Assembly: GCA_920105625.2 (NCBI GenBank)
Contig: OV050032.1
Location: 103,462,542-103,526,541 of the forward strand
Origin: Clusia tigrina
Lineage: Eukaryota; Arthropoda; Insecta; Diptera; Clusiidae
DNA: 64,000 nt
Direction: 5' to 3'
Every line of letters begins with the position of its first letter. Positions within the stretch are counted from its first letter, which is position 1. Below, one piece after another: positions 24,901 through 37,942 of this stretch. The position numbers and the translations under genes are program-made. The notes under the pieces were generated by a model, which saw only the letters and a list, made by a program, of their open reading frames with translations, was not told the DNA's origin and ran no database searches.

Positions 24901-26218
24901 CGTACCGTAAAGAAGTTAGGGCCATTTGAAGTTTTATCAGTGTTTGATTTGAGACTCTAGGGTAGCATAGCTTTGAGCGATGGCTTAAATTGACAAGAGG
25001 CTCGAGTACTTTATTGTTACAAAATTTCAAGGTTTTATGACGCTCCAGTGAAAAGTTACAAGCATTTGTATGTTGCAAACTTTGATAGGTGTAGGAAGTA
25101 CCGTATAGAAGTTAGGACCATTTGAAGTTTTATCAGTGTTTGATTTGGGACTCTAGGGTAGCATAGCTTTGAGCGATGGCTTAAATTGACAAGAGGCTCG
25201 AGTACTTTATTGTTACAAAATTTCAAGGTTTTATGACGCTCCAGTAAAAATTTACAAGCATTTGTATGTTGCAAACTTTGATAGGTGTAGGACGTACCGT
25301 ATAGAAGTTAGGGGCGTTTGAAGTTTTATCAGTCTTTGATTTGGGACTCAAGGGTAGCATAGCTTAAATTGACAAGAGGCTCGAGTACTTTATTGTCACA
25401 AAATTTCAAGGTTTTATGACGCTCCAGTAAAAAGTTACAAGCATTTGTATGTTGCAAACTTTGATAGGTGTAGGACGTACCGTAAAGAAGTTAGGGGCGT
25501 TTGAAGTTTTATCAGTGTTTGATTTGGGACTCAAGGGTAGCATAGCTTTGAGCGATGGCTTAAATTGACAAGAGGCTCGGCTACTTCATTGTTACAAAAT
25601 TTCAAGGTTTTATGACGCTCCAGTAAAAAGTTACAAGCATTTGTATTTTGCAAACTTTGATAGGTGTAGGACGTACCGTATTGAAGTTAGGGCCATTTGA
25701 AGTTTTATCAGTGTTTGATTTGGGACTCTAGGGTAGCATAGCTTTGAGCGATGGCTTAAATTGACAAGAGGTTCGGGTACTTTATTGTTACAAAATTTCA
25801 AGGTTTTATGACGCTCCAGTGAAAAGTTACAAGCATTTGTATGTTGCAAACTTTGATAGGTGTAGGACGTACCGTATAGAAGTTAGGGCCATTTGAAGTT
25901 TTATCAGTGTTTGATTTGGTACTCTAGGGTAGCATAGCTTTGAGCGATGGCTTAAATTGACAAGAGGCTCGAGTACTTTATTGTTACAAAAATTCAAGGT
26001 TTTATGACGCTCCAGTAAAAAGTTACAAGCATTTGTATGTTGCAAACTTTGATAGGTGTAGGAAGTACCGTATAGAAGTTAGGGCCATTTGAAGTTTTAT
26101 CAGTGTTTGATTTGGGACTCTAGGGTAGCATAGCTTAAATTGAGAAGAGGCTTGAGTACTTTATTGTCACAAAATTTCAAGGTTTTATGACGCTCCAGTA
26201 AAAAGTTACAAGCATTTG
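21959..26218 (+). repeat. Irregular satellite block with new monomer variants
   Basis: The 15-mer order breaks down here. The series is B, C, D, an F-like monomer with 'gtagcacg' and 'actcaaagg', a C-like one, A, B-like, A, B, F-like, C-like with 'gaccctccag', a monomer with 'cacggttttatg', F-like again, then L, M, N, O, A, B, C, D and a short D/E hybrid. The first three of these new variants dominate everything to the right. The 183-bp monomers are 22939-23121, 23318-23500, 25265-25447 and 26036-26218. Confidence 0.85.
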
Positions 26219-29200
26219 TATGTTGCAAACTTTGATAGGTGTAGGACTTACCGCATATAAGTTAGGGGCGTTTGAAGTTTTATCAGTGTTTGATTTGGGA
26301 CTCAAGGGTAGCATAGCTTTGAGCGATAGCTTAAATTGACAAGAGGCTCGAGTACTTTATTGTTACAAAATTTCAAGGTTTTATGACGCTCCAGTAAAAA
26401 GTTACAAGCATTTGTATGTTGCAAACTTTGATAGGTGTAGCACGTACCGTAAAGAAGTTAGGGGCGTTTGAAGTTTTATCAGTGTTTGATTTGGGACTTA
26501 AAGGTAGCATAGCTTTGAGCGATGGCTTAAATTGACAAGAGGCTCGGCTACTTTATTGTTACAAAATTTCAAGGTTTTATGACGCTCCAGTAAAAAGTTA
26601 CAAGCATTTGTATGTTGCAAACTTTGATAGGTGTAGGACGTACCGTATAGAAGTTAGGGCCATTTGAAGTTTTATCAGTGTTTGATTTGGGACTCTAGGG
26701 TAGCATAGCTTTGAGCGATGGCTTAAATTGACAAGAGGCTCGGGTATTTCATTGTTACAAAATTTCAAGGTTTTATGACGCTCCAGTGAAAAGTTACAAG
26801 CATTTGTATGTTGCAAACTTTGATAGGTGTAGGACGTACCGTATAGAAGTTAGGGCCATTTGAAGTTTTATCAGTGTTTGATTTGGGACTCTAGGGTAGC
26901 ATAGCTTTGAGCGATGGCTTAAATTGACAAGAGGCTCGAGTACTTTATTGTTACAAAATTTCACGGTTTTATGACGCTCCAGTAAAAAGTTACAAGCATT
27001 TGTATGTTGCAAACTTTGATAGGTGTAGGAAGTACCGTATAGAAGTTAGGACCATTTGAAGTTTTATCAGTGTTTGATTTGGGACTCTAGGGTAGCATAG
27101 CTTTGAGCGATGGCTTAAATTGACAAGAGGCTCGAGTACTTTATTGTTACAAAATTTCAAGGTTTAATGACGCTCCAGTAAAAAGTTACAAGCATTTGTA
27201 TGTTGCAAACTTTGATAGGTGTAGGAAGTACCGTATAGAAGTTAGGACCATTTGAAGTTTTATCAGTGTTTGATTTGGGACTCTAGGGTAGCATAGCTTT
27301 GAGCGATGGCTTAAATTGACAAGAGGCTCGAGTACTTTATTGTTACAAAATTTCAAGGTTTTATGACGCTCCAGTAAAAAGTTACAAGCATTTGTATGTT
27401 GCAAACTTTGATAGGTGTAGGACGTACCGTATATAAGTTAGGGGCGTTTGAAGTTTTATCAGTGTTTGATTTGGGACTCATGGGTAGCATAGCTTTGAGC
27501 GATGGCTTAAATTGACAAGAGGCTCGGGTACTTAATTGTTACAAAATTTCAAGGTTTTATGACGCTCCAGTAAAAAGTTACAAGCATTTGTATTTTGCAA
27601 ACTTTGATAGGTGTAGGACGTACCGTATTGAAGTTAGGGCCATTTGAAGTTTTATCAGTGTTTGATTTGGGACTCTAGGGTAGCATAGCTTTGAGCGATG
27701 GCTTAAATTGACAAGAGGCTCGGGAACTTTATTGTTACAAAATTTCAAGGTTTTATGACGCTCCAGTGAAAAGTTACAAGCATTTGTATGTTGCAAACTT
27801 GATAGGTGTAGGACGTACCGTATAGAAGTTAGGGCCATTTGAAGTTTTATCAGTGTTTGATTTGGGACTCTAGGGTAGCATAGCTTTGAGCGATGGCTTA
27901 AATTGACAAGAGGCTCAAGTACTTTATTGTTACAAAATTTCAAGGTTTTATGACGCTCCAGTAAAAAGTTACAAGCATTTGTATGTTGCAAACTTTGATA
28001 GGTGTAGGAAGTACCGTATAGAAGTTAGGGCCATTTGAAGTTTTATCAGTGTTTGATTTGGGACTCTAGGGTAGCATAGCTTTGAGCGATGGCTTAAATT
28101 GACAAGAGGCTCGAGTACTTTATTGTTACAAAATTTCAAGGTTTTATGACGCTCCAGTAAAAAGTTACAAGCATTTGTATGTTGCAAACTTTGATAGGTG
28201 TAGGACGTACCGTAAAGAAGTTGGGGGCGTTTGAAGTTTTATCAGTGTTTGATTTGGGACTCCAGGGTAGCATAGCTTTGAGCGATGGCTTAAATTGACA
28301 AGAGGCTCGAGTACTTCATTGTTACAAAATTTCAAGGTTTTATGACGGTCCAGTAAAAAGATACAAGCATTTGTATGTTGCAAACTTTGATAGGTGTAGG
28401 ATGTACCGTATAGAAGTTAGGGTCGTTTGAAGTTTTATCAGTGTTTGATTTGGGACTCTAGGGTAGCATAGCTTTGAGCGATGGCTTAAATTGACAAGAG
28501 GCTCGGCTACTTCATTGTTACAAAATTTCAAGGTTTAATGACGCTCCAGTAAAAAGTTACAAGCATTTGTATGTTGCAAACTTTGATAGGTGTAGGACGT
28601 ACCGTATAGAAGTTAGGGCCATTTGAAGTTTTATCAGTGTTTGATTTGGGACTCTAGGGTAGCATAGCTTTGAGCGATGGCTTAAATTGACAAGAGGCTC
28701 GGGTACTTTATTGTTACAAAATTTCAAGGTTTTATGACCCTCCAGTGAAAAGTTACAAGCATTTGTATGTTGCAAACTTTGATAGTTGTAGGACGTACCG
28801 TATAGAAGTTAGGGCCATTTGAAGTTTTATCAGTGTTTGATTTGGGACTCTAGGGTTGCATAGCTTTGAGCGATGGCTTAAATTGACAAGAGGCTCGAGT
28901 ACTTTATTGTTACAAAATTTCACGGTTTTATGACGCTCCAGTAAAAAGTTACAAGCATTTGTATGTTGCAAACTTTGATAGGTGTAGGAAGTACCGTATA
29001 GAAGTTAGGGCCATTTGAAGTTTTATCAGTGTTTGATTTGGGACTCTAGGGTAGCATAGCTTTGAGCGATGGCTTAGATTGACAAGAGGCTCGAGTACTT
29101 TATTGTTACAAAATTTCAAGGTTTTATGACGCTCCAGTAAAAAGTTACAAGCATTTGTATGTTGCAAACTTTGATAGGTGTAGGACTTACCGTATATAAG

Positions 29201-31888
29201 TTAGGGGCGTTTGAAGTTTTATCAGTGTTTGATTTGGGACTCAAGGGTAGCATAGCTTTGAGCGATAGCTTAAATTGACAAGAGGCTCGAGTACTTTATT
29301 GTTACAAAATTTCAAGGTTTTATGACGCTCCAGTAAAAAGTTACAAGAATTTGTATGTTGCAAACTTTGATAGGTGTAGCACGTACCGTAAAGAAGTGAG
29401 GGGCGTTTGAAGTTTTATCAGTGTTTGATTTGGGACTCAAAGGTAGCATAGCTTTGAGCGATGGCTTAAATTGACAAGAGGCTCGGCTACTTCATTGTTA
29501 CAAAATTTCAAGGTTTAATGACGCTCCAGTAAAAAGTTACAAGCATTTGTATGTTGCAAACTTTGATAGGTGTAGGACGTACCGTATAGAAGTTAGGGCC
29601 ATTTGAAGTTTTATCAGTGTTTGATTTGGGACTCTAGGGTAGCATAGCTTTGAGCGATGGCTTAAATTGACAAGAGGCTCGGGTAGTTTATTGTTACAAA
29701 ATTTCAAGGTTTTATGACGCTCCAGTGAAAAGTTACAAGCATTTGTATGTTGCAAACTTTGATAGGTGTAGGACGTACCGTATAGAAGTTAGTGCCATTT
29801 GAAGTTTTATCGGTGTTTGATTTGGGACTCTAGGGTAGCATAGCTTTGAGCGATGGCTTAAATTGACAAGAGGCTCGAGTACTTTATTGTTACAAAATTT
29901 CAAGGTTTTATGACGCTCCAGTAAAAAGTTACAAGCATTTGTATGTTGCAAACTTTGATAGGTGTAGGAAGTACCGTATAGAAGTTAGGGCCATTTGAAG
30001 TTTTATCAGTGTTTGATTTGGGACTCTAGGGTAGCATAGCTTTGAGCGATGGCTTAAATTGACAAGAGGCTCGAGTACTTTATTGTTACAAAATTTCAAG
30101 GTTTTATGACGCTCCAGTAAAAAGTTACAAGCATTTGTATGTTGCAAACTTTGATAGGTGTAGGACGTACCGTAAAGAAGTTGGGGGCGTTTGAAGTTTT
30201 ATCAGTGTTTGATTTGGGACTCTAGGGTAGCATAGCTTTGAGCGATGGCTTAAATTGACAAGAGGCTCGGGTAGTTTATTGTTACAAAATTTCAAGGTTT
30301 TATGACGCTCCAGTGAAAAGTTACAAGCATTTGTATGTTGCAAACTTTGATAGGTGTAGGACGTACCGTATAGAAGTTATTGCCATTTGAAGTTTTATCA
30401 GTGTTTGATTTGGGACTCTAGGGTAGCATAGCTTTGAGCGATGGCTTAAATTGACAAGAGGCTCGAGTACTTTATTGTTACAAAATTTCACGGTTTTATG
30501 ACGCTCCAGTAAAAAGTTACAAGCATTTGTATGTTGCAAACTTTGATAGGTGTAGGAAGTACCGTATAGAAGTTAGGACCATTTGAAGTTTTATCAGTGT
30601 TTGATTTGGGACTCTAGGGTAGCATAGCTTTGAGCGATGGCTTAAATTGACAAGAGGCTCGAGTACTTTATTGTTACAAAATTTCAAGGTTTTATGACGC
30701 TCCAGTAAAAAGTTACAAGCATTTGTATGTTGCAAAGTTTGATAGGTGTAGGACGTACCGTATATAAGTTAGGGGCGTTTGAAGTTTTATCAGTCTTTGA
30801 TTTGGGATTCAAGAGTAGCATAGCTTAAATTGACAAGAGGCTTGAGTACTTTATTGTCACAAAATTTCAAGGTTTTATGACGCTCCAGTAAAAAGTTACA
30901 AGCATTTGTATGTTGCAAACTTTGATAGGTGTAGCACGTACCGTAAAGAAGTTAGGGGCGTTTGAAGTTTTATCAGTGTTTGATTTGGGACTCATGGGTA
31001 GCATAGCTTTGAGCGATGGCTTAAATTGACAAGAGGCTCGGGTACTTAATTGTTACAAAATTTCAAGGTTTTATGACGCTCCAGTAAAAAGTTACAAGCA
31101 TTTGTATTTTGCAAACTTTGATAGGTGTAGGACGTACCGTATTGAAGTTAGGGCCATTTGAAGTTTTATCAGTGTTTGATTTGGGACTCTAGGGTAGCAT
31201 AGCTTTGAGCGATGGCTTAAATTGACAAGAGGCTCGGGAACTTTATTGTTACAAAATTTCAAGGTTTTATGACGCTCCAGTGAAAAGTTACAAGCATTTG
31301 TATGTTGCAAACTTTGATAGGTGTAGGACGTACCGTATAGAAGTTAGGGCCATTTGAAGTTTTATCAGTGTTTGATTTGGGACTCTAGGGTAGCATAGCT
31401 TTGAGCGATGGCTTAAATTGCCAAGAGGCTCGAGTACTTTATTGTTACAAAATTTCAAGGTTTTATGACGCTCCAGTAAAAAGTTACAAGCATTTGTATG
31501 TTGCAAACTTTGATAGGTGTAGGAAGTACCGTATAGAAGTTAGGGCCATTTGAAGTTTTATCAGTGTTTGATTTGGGACTCTAGGGTAGCATAGCTTTGA
31601 GCGATGGCTTAAATTGACAACAGGCTCGAGTACTTTATTGTTACAAAATTTCAAGGTTTTATGACGCTCCAGTAAAAAGTTACAAGCATTTGTATGTTGC
31701 AAACTTTGATAGGTGTAGGACGTACCGTAAAGAAGTTGGGGGCGTTTGAAGTTTTATCAGTGTTTGATTTGGGACTCCAGGGTAGCATAGCTTTGAGCGA
31801 TGGCTTAAATTGACAAGAGGCTCGAGTACTTCATTGTTACAAAATTTCAAGGTTTTATGACGGTCCAGTAAAAAGATACAAGCATTTG
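26219..31888 (+). repeat. Second-generation satellite block, unit 1 tail
   Basis: It opens with a monomer marked 'ggacttaccgcatataag' and continues with F-like ('gtagcacg'), C-like and D-like monomers. Several hybrids occur: 27395-27590, 28374-28569 (M/F) and 30138-30333 (L/C). The 183-bp monomer is 30726-30908. 27787-27981 is 195 bp. The block aligns to 45117-54402 only with insertions and deletions of whole monomers. Confidence 0.8.
27787..27981 (+). repeat. 195-bp monomer that restores a reading frame
   Basis: A single t is missing in 'caaacttgatagg'. Because 195 is a multiple of three, two neighbouring minus-strand open frames fuse into one of 137 codons (27578-27991). The same deletion is in its counterpart at 46672-46866. 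It is a satellite variant, not a gene. Confidence 0.85.
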
Positions 31889-32118
31889 TATGTTGCAAAC
31901 TTTGATAGGTGTAGGACGTACCGTATAGAAGTTAGGGTCGTTTGAAGTTTTATCAGTGTTTGATTTGGGACTCTAGGGTAGCATAGCTTTGAGCGATCGC
32001 TTAAACTGACAAGAGCATAGCTTTGAGCGATGGCTTAAATTGACAAGAGGCTCGAGTACTTTATTGTTACAAAATTTCAAGGTTTTATGACGCTCCAGTA
32101 AAAAGTTACAAGCATTTG
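31889..32118 (+). repeat. Out-of-register junction monomer (230 bp)
   Basis: A type M monomer runs from position 1 to 127 (31889-32015, ending 'ctgacaagag') and then jumps back to position 94 of a type O monomer (32016 'catagctttgag'), which completes at 32118. Positions 94-127 are therefore present twice, giving 230 bp. The junction shares only 'ag' with the sequence before 16031. It marks the boundary between duplication units 1 and 2. Confidence 0.93.
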
Positions 32119-35031
32119 TATGTTGCAAACTTTGATAGGTGTAGGACGTACCGTATAGAAGTTAGGGGCGTTTGAAGTTTTATCAGTCTTTGATTTGGGA
32201 CTCAAGGGTAGCATAGCTTAAATTGACAAGAGGCTCGAGTACTTTATTGTCACAAAATTTCAAGGTTTTATGACGCTCCAGTAAAAAGTTACAAGCATTT
32301 GTATGTTGCAAACTTTGATAGGTGTAGGACGTACCGTAAAGAAGTTAGGGGCGTTTGAAGTTTTATCAGTGTTTGATTTGGGACTCAAGGGTAGCATAGC
32401 TTTGAGCGATGGCTTAAATTGACAAGAGGCTCGGCTACTTCATTGTTACAAAATTTCAAGGTTTTATGACGCTCCAGTAAAAAGTTACAAGCATTTGTAT
32501 GTTGCAAACTTTGATAGGTGTAGGACGTACCGTATAGAAGTTAGGGCCATTTGAAGTTTTATCAGTGTTTGATTTGGGACTCTAGGGTAGCATAGCTTTG
32601 AGCGATGGCTTAAATTGACAAGAGGTTCGGGTACTTTATTGTTACAAAATTTCAAGGTTTTATGACGCTCCAGTGAAAAGTTACAAGCATTTGTATGTTG
32701 CAAACTTTGATAGGTGTAGGAAGTACCGTATAGAAGTTAGGGCCATTTGAAGTTTTATCAGTGTTTGATTTGGTACTCTAGGGTAGCATAGCTTTGAGCG
32801 ATGGCTTAAATTGACAAGAGGCTCGAGTACTTTATTGTTACAAAATTTCAAGGTTTTATGACGCTCCAGTAAAAAGTTACAAGCATTTGTATGTTGCAAA
32901 CTTTGATAGGTGTAGGACGTACCGTATATAAGTTAGGGGCGTTTGAAGTTTTATCAGTCTTTGATTTGGGATTCAAGGGTAGCATAGCTTAAATTGAGAA
33001 GAGGCTTGAGTACTTTATTGTCACAAAATTTCAAGGTTTTATGACGCTCCAGTAAAAAGTTACAAGCATTTGTATGTTGCAAACTTTGATAGGTGTAGGA
33101 CGTACCGTAAAGAAGTTAGGGGCGTTTGAAGTTTTATCAGTGTTTGATTTGGGACTCAAGGGTAGCATAGCTTTGAGCGATGGCTTAAATTGACAAGAGG
33201 CTCGGCTACTTCATTGTTACAAAATTTCAAGGTTTAATGACGCTCCAGTAAAAAGTTACAAGCATTTGTATGTTGCAAACTTTGATAGGTGTAGGACGTA
33301 CCGTATAGAAGTTAGGGTCGTTTGAAGTTTTATCAGTGTTTGATTTGGGACTCTAGGGTAGCATAGCTTTGAGCGATGGCTTAAACTGACAAGAGGCTCG
33401 AGTACTTTATTGTTACAAAATTTCAAGGTTTTATGACGCTCCAGTAAAAAGTTACAAGCATTTGAATGTTCCCAACTTTGATAGTTGTAGGACGTACCGT
33501 AAAGAAGTTAGGGCCATTTGAAGTTTTATCAGTGTTTGACTTGAGACTCTAGGGTAGCATAGCTTTGAGCGATGGCTTAAATTGACAAGAGGTTCGAGTA
33601 CTTTATTGATACAAAATTTCAAGGTTTTATGACGCTCCAGTGACAAGTTACAAGCATTTGTATGTTGCAAACTTTGATAGGTGTAGGACGTACCGTATAG
33701 AAGTTAGGGCCATTTGAAGTTTTATCAGTGTTTGATTTGGGACTCTAGGGTAGCATAGCTTTGAGCGATGGCTTAAATTGACAAGAGGCTCGAGTACTAT
33801 ATTGTTACCAAATTTCAAGGTTTTATGACGCTCCAGTAAAAAGTTACAAGCATTTGTATGTTGCGAACTTTGATAGGTGTAGGACTACCGTATAGAAGTT
33901 AGGGGTGTTTGAAGTTTTATCAATGTTTGATTTGGGACTCAAGGGTAGCATAGCTTTGAGCGATAGCTTAAATTGACAAGAGGCTCGAGTACTTTATTGT
34001 TACAAAATTTCAAGGTTTTATGACGCTCCAGTAAAAAGGTACAAGCATTTGTATGTTGCAAACTTTGAGAGGTGTAGGACGTACCGTAAAGAAGTTAGGG
34101 CCATTTGAAGTTTTATCAGTGTTTGATTTGGGACTCTAGGGTAGCATAGCTTTGAGCGATGGCTTAAATTGACAAGAGGCTCGAGTACTTTATTGGTACA
34201 AAATTTCAAGGTTTTATGACGCTCCAGTAAAAAGTTACAAGCATTTGTATGTTGCAAACTTTGATAGGTGTAGGACGTACCGTAAAGAAGTTGGGGGCGT
34301 TTGAAGTTTTATCAGTGTTTGATTTGGGACTCTAGGGTAGCATAGCTTTGAGCGATGGCTTAAATTGACAAGAGGCTCGAGTACTTCATTGTTACAAAAT
34401 TTCAAGGTTTTATGACGGTCCAGTAAAAAGATACAAGCATTTGCATGTTGCAAACTTTGATAGGTGTAGGACGTACCATATAGAAGTTAGGGTCGTTTGA
34501 AGTTTTATCAGTGTTTAATTTGGGACTCTAGGGCAGCATAGCTTTGAGCGATCGCTTAAACTGACAAGAGGCTCGAGTACTTTATTGGTACAAAATTTCA
34601 AGGTTTTATGACGCTCCAGTAAAAAGTTACAAGCATTTGAATGTTGCAAACTTTGATAGGTGTAGGACGTACCGTAAAGAAGTTAGGGCCATTTGAAGTT
34701 TTATCAGTGTTTGATTTGAGACTCTAGGGTAGCATAGCTTTGAGCGATGGCTTAAATTGACAAGAGGCTCGAGTACTTTATTGTTACAAAATTTCAAGGT
34801 TTTATGACGCTCCAGTGAAAAGTTACAAGCATTTGTATGTTGCAAACTTTGATAGGTGTAGGAAGTACCGTATAGAAGTTAGGACCATTTGAAGTTTTAT
34901 CAGTGTTTGATTTGGGACTCTAGGGTAGCATAGCTTTGAGCGATGGCTTAAATTAACAAGAGGCTCGAGTACTTTATTGTTACAAAATTTCAAGGTTTTA
35001 TGACGCTCCAGTAAAAAGTTACAAGCATTTG
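32119..35031 (+). repeat. 15-monomer HOR, duplicate of 16134-19046
   Basis: A full 2913-bp series. It shares the private variants of the 16134 copy. Differences seen by eye include 'aaaaaggtac' near 34037, 'ttgcatgttgc' near 34443 and 'gtttaattt' near 34516. Confidence 0.93.
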
Positions 35032-37942
35032 TATGTTGCAAACTTTGATAGGTGTAGGACGTACCGTATAGAAGTTAGGGGCGTTTGAAGTTTTATCAGT
35101 CTTTGATTTGGTACTGAAGGGTAGCATAGCTTAAATTGACAAGAGGCTCGAGTACTTTATTGTCAAAAATTTCAAGGTTTTATGACGCTCCAGTAAAAAG
35201 TTACAAGCATTTGTATGTTGCAAACTTTGATAGGTGTAGGACGTACCGTAAAGAAGTTAGGGGCGTTTGAAGTTTTATCAGTGTTTGATTTGGGACTCAA
35301 GGGTAGCATAGCTTTGAGCGATGGCTTAAATTGACAAGAGGCTCGGCTACTTCATTGTTACAAAATTTCAAGGTTTTATGACGCTTCAGTAAAAAGTTAC
35401 AGGCATTTGTATGTTGCAAACTTTGATAGGTGTAGGACGTACCGTATAGAAGTTAGGGCCATTTGAAGTTTTATCAGTGTTTGATTTGGGACTCTAGGGT
35501 AGCATAGCTTTGAGCGATGGCTTAAATTGACAAGAGGTTCGGGTACTTTATTGTTGCAAAATTTCAAGGTTTTATGACGCTCCAGTGAAAAGTTACAAGC
35601 ATTTGTATGTTGCAAACTTTGATAGGTGTAGGAAGTACCGTATAGAAGTTAGGGCCATTTGAAGTTTTATCAGTGTTTGATTTGCTACTCTAGGGTAGCA
35701 TAGCTTTGAGCGATGGTTTAAATTGACAAGAGGCTCGAGTACTTTATTGTTACAAAATTTCAAGGTTTTATGACGCTCCAGTAAAAAGTTACAAGCATTT
35801 GTATGTTGCAAACTTTGATAGGTGTAGGACGTACCGTATATAAGTTAGGGGCGTTTGAAGTTTTATCAGTCTTTGATTTGGGATTCAAGGGTAGCATAGC
35901 TTAAATTGAGAAGAGGCTTGAGTACTTTATTGTCACAAAATTTCAAGGTTTTATGACGCTCCAGTAAAAAGTTACAAGCATTTGTATGTTGCAAACTTTG
36001 ATAGGTGTAGGACGTACCGTAAAGAAGTTAGGGGCGTGTGAAGTTTTATCAGTGTTTGATTTGGGACTCTAGGGTAGCATAGCTTTGAGCGATGGCTTAA
36101 ATTGACAAGAGGCTCGGCTACTTCATTGTTACAAAATTTCAAGGTTTAATGACGCTCCAGTAAAAAGTTACAAGCATTTGTATGTTGCAAACTTTGATAG
36201 GTGTAGGACGTACCGTATAGAAGTTAGGGTCGTTTGAAGTTTTATCAGTGTTTGATTTGGGACTCTAGGGTAGCATAGCTTTGAGCGATGGCTTAAACTG
36301 ACAAGAGGCTCGAGTACTTTATTGTTACAAAATTTCAAGGTTTTATGACGCTCCAGTAAAAAGTTACAAGCATTTGAAGTTTCCCAACTTTGATAGTTGT
36401 AGGACGTACCGTAAAGAAGTTAGGCCATTTGAAGTTTTATCAGTGTTTGACTTGAGACTCTAGGGTAGCATAGCTTTGAGCGATGGCTTAAATTGACAAG
36501 AGGTTGGAGTACTTTATTGATACAAAATTTCAAGGTTTTATGAAGCTCCAGTGAAAAGTTACAAGCATTTGTATGTTGCAAACTTTGATAGGTGTAGGAC
36601 GTACCGTATAGAAGTTAGGGCCATTTGAAGTTTTATCAGTGTTTGATTTGGGACTCTATGGTAGCATAGCTTTGAGCGATGGCTTAAATTGACAAGAGGC
36701 TCGAGTACTATATTGTTACAAAATTTCAAGGTTTTATGACGCTCCAGTAAAAAGTTACAAGCATTTGTATGTTGCGAACTTTGATAGGTGTAGGACTACC
36801 GTATAGAAGTTAGGGGCGTTTGAAGTTTTATCAATGTTTGATTTGGGACTCAAGGGTAGCATAGCTTTGAGCGATAGCTTAAATTGACAAGAGGCTCGAG
36901 TACTTTATTGTTACAAAATTTCAAGGTTTTATGACGCTCCAGTAAAAAGTTACAAGCATTTGTATGTTGCAAACTTTGAGAGGTGTAGGACGTACCGTAA
37001 AGAAGTTAGGGCCATTTGAAGTTTTATCAGTGTTTGATTTGGGACTCTAGGGTAGCATAGCTTTGAGCGATGGCTTAAATTGACAAGAGGCTCGAGTACT
37101 TTATTGGTACAAAATTTCAAGGTTTTATGACGCTCCAGTAAAAAGTTACAAGCATTTGTATGTTGCAAACTTTGATAGGTGTAGGACGTACCGTAAAGAA
37201 GTTGGGGGCGTTTGAAGTTTTATCAGTGTTTGATTTGGGACTCTAGGGTAGCATAGCTTTGAGCGATGGCTTAAATTGACAAGAGGCTCGAGTACTTCAT
37301 TGTTACAAAATTTCAAGGTTTTATGACGGTCCAGTAAAAAGATACAAGCATTTGTATGTTGCAAACTTTGATAGGTGGAGGACGTACCGTATAGAAGTTA
37401 GGGTCGTTTGAAGTTTTATCAGTGTTTGATTTGGGACTCTAGGGCAGCATAGCTTTGAGCGATCGCTTAAACTGACAAGAGGCTTGAGTACTTTATTGGT
37501 ACAAAATTTCAAGGTTTTATGACGCTCCAGTAAAAAGTTACAAGCATTTGAATGTTGCAAACTTTGATAGGTGTAGGACGTACCGTAAAGAAGTTAGGGC
37601 CATTTGAAGTTTTATCAGTGTTTGATTTGAGAATCTAGGGTAGCATAGCTTTGAGCGATGGCTTAAATTGACAAGAGGCTCGAGTACTTTATTGTTACAA
37701 AATTTCAAGGTTTTATGACGCTCCAGTGAAAAGTTACAAGCATTTGTATGTTGCAAACTTTGATAGGTGTAGGAAGTACCGTATAGAAGTTAGGACCATT
37801 TGAAGTTTTATCAGTGTTTGATTTGGGACTCTAGGGTAGCATAGCTTTGAGCGATGGCTTAAATTGACAAGAGGTTCGGGTACTTTATTGTTACAAAATT
37901 TCAAGGTTTTATGACGCTCCAGTAAAAAGTTACAAGCATTTG
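35032..37942 (+). repeat. 15-monomer HOR, duplicate of 19047-21958
   Basis: 2911 bp, with one base fewer than its counterpart ('gttaggccatttg' near 36424). Other differences include 'tttgctactc', 'gaagtttccc' in H, 'atgaagctcc' and 'ggtggagg'. The shared 182-bp A monomer and the O/C hybrid at the end confirm the pairing. Confidence 0.92.

Larger units (their letters stand above)
16031..32015 (+). repeat. 16-kb duplication, unit 1
   Basis: This 15985-bp segment is the first copy of a large tandem duplication. From 16031 to about 26245 it matches 32016 to about 42229 base for base apart from scattered differences. The next part (26219 onward) matches 45117 onward, after the extra monomers of unit 2. 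Its end (31105-32015) matches 53492-54402, including the uncommon 'attgccaag' and 'gacaacagg'. It is shorter than unit 2 because unit 2 contains extra internal repeats, unit 1 has lost some, or both. Confidence 0.85.

Noticed and set aside
26219..26414. A new satellite family starting at the 'ggacttaccgcatataag' monomer
   Set aside because: The monomer has the same length and sequence as the rest apart from a few substitutions, so it is a variant type and not a separate family.
27578..27991. 137-codon open frame (and its twin at 46463-46876)
   Set aside because: It is two monomer frames joined by a one-base deletion, with the same sequence repeated twice. It has no domain, signal or promoter context.
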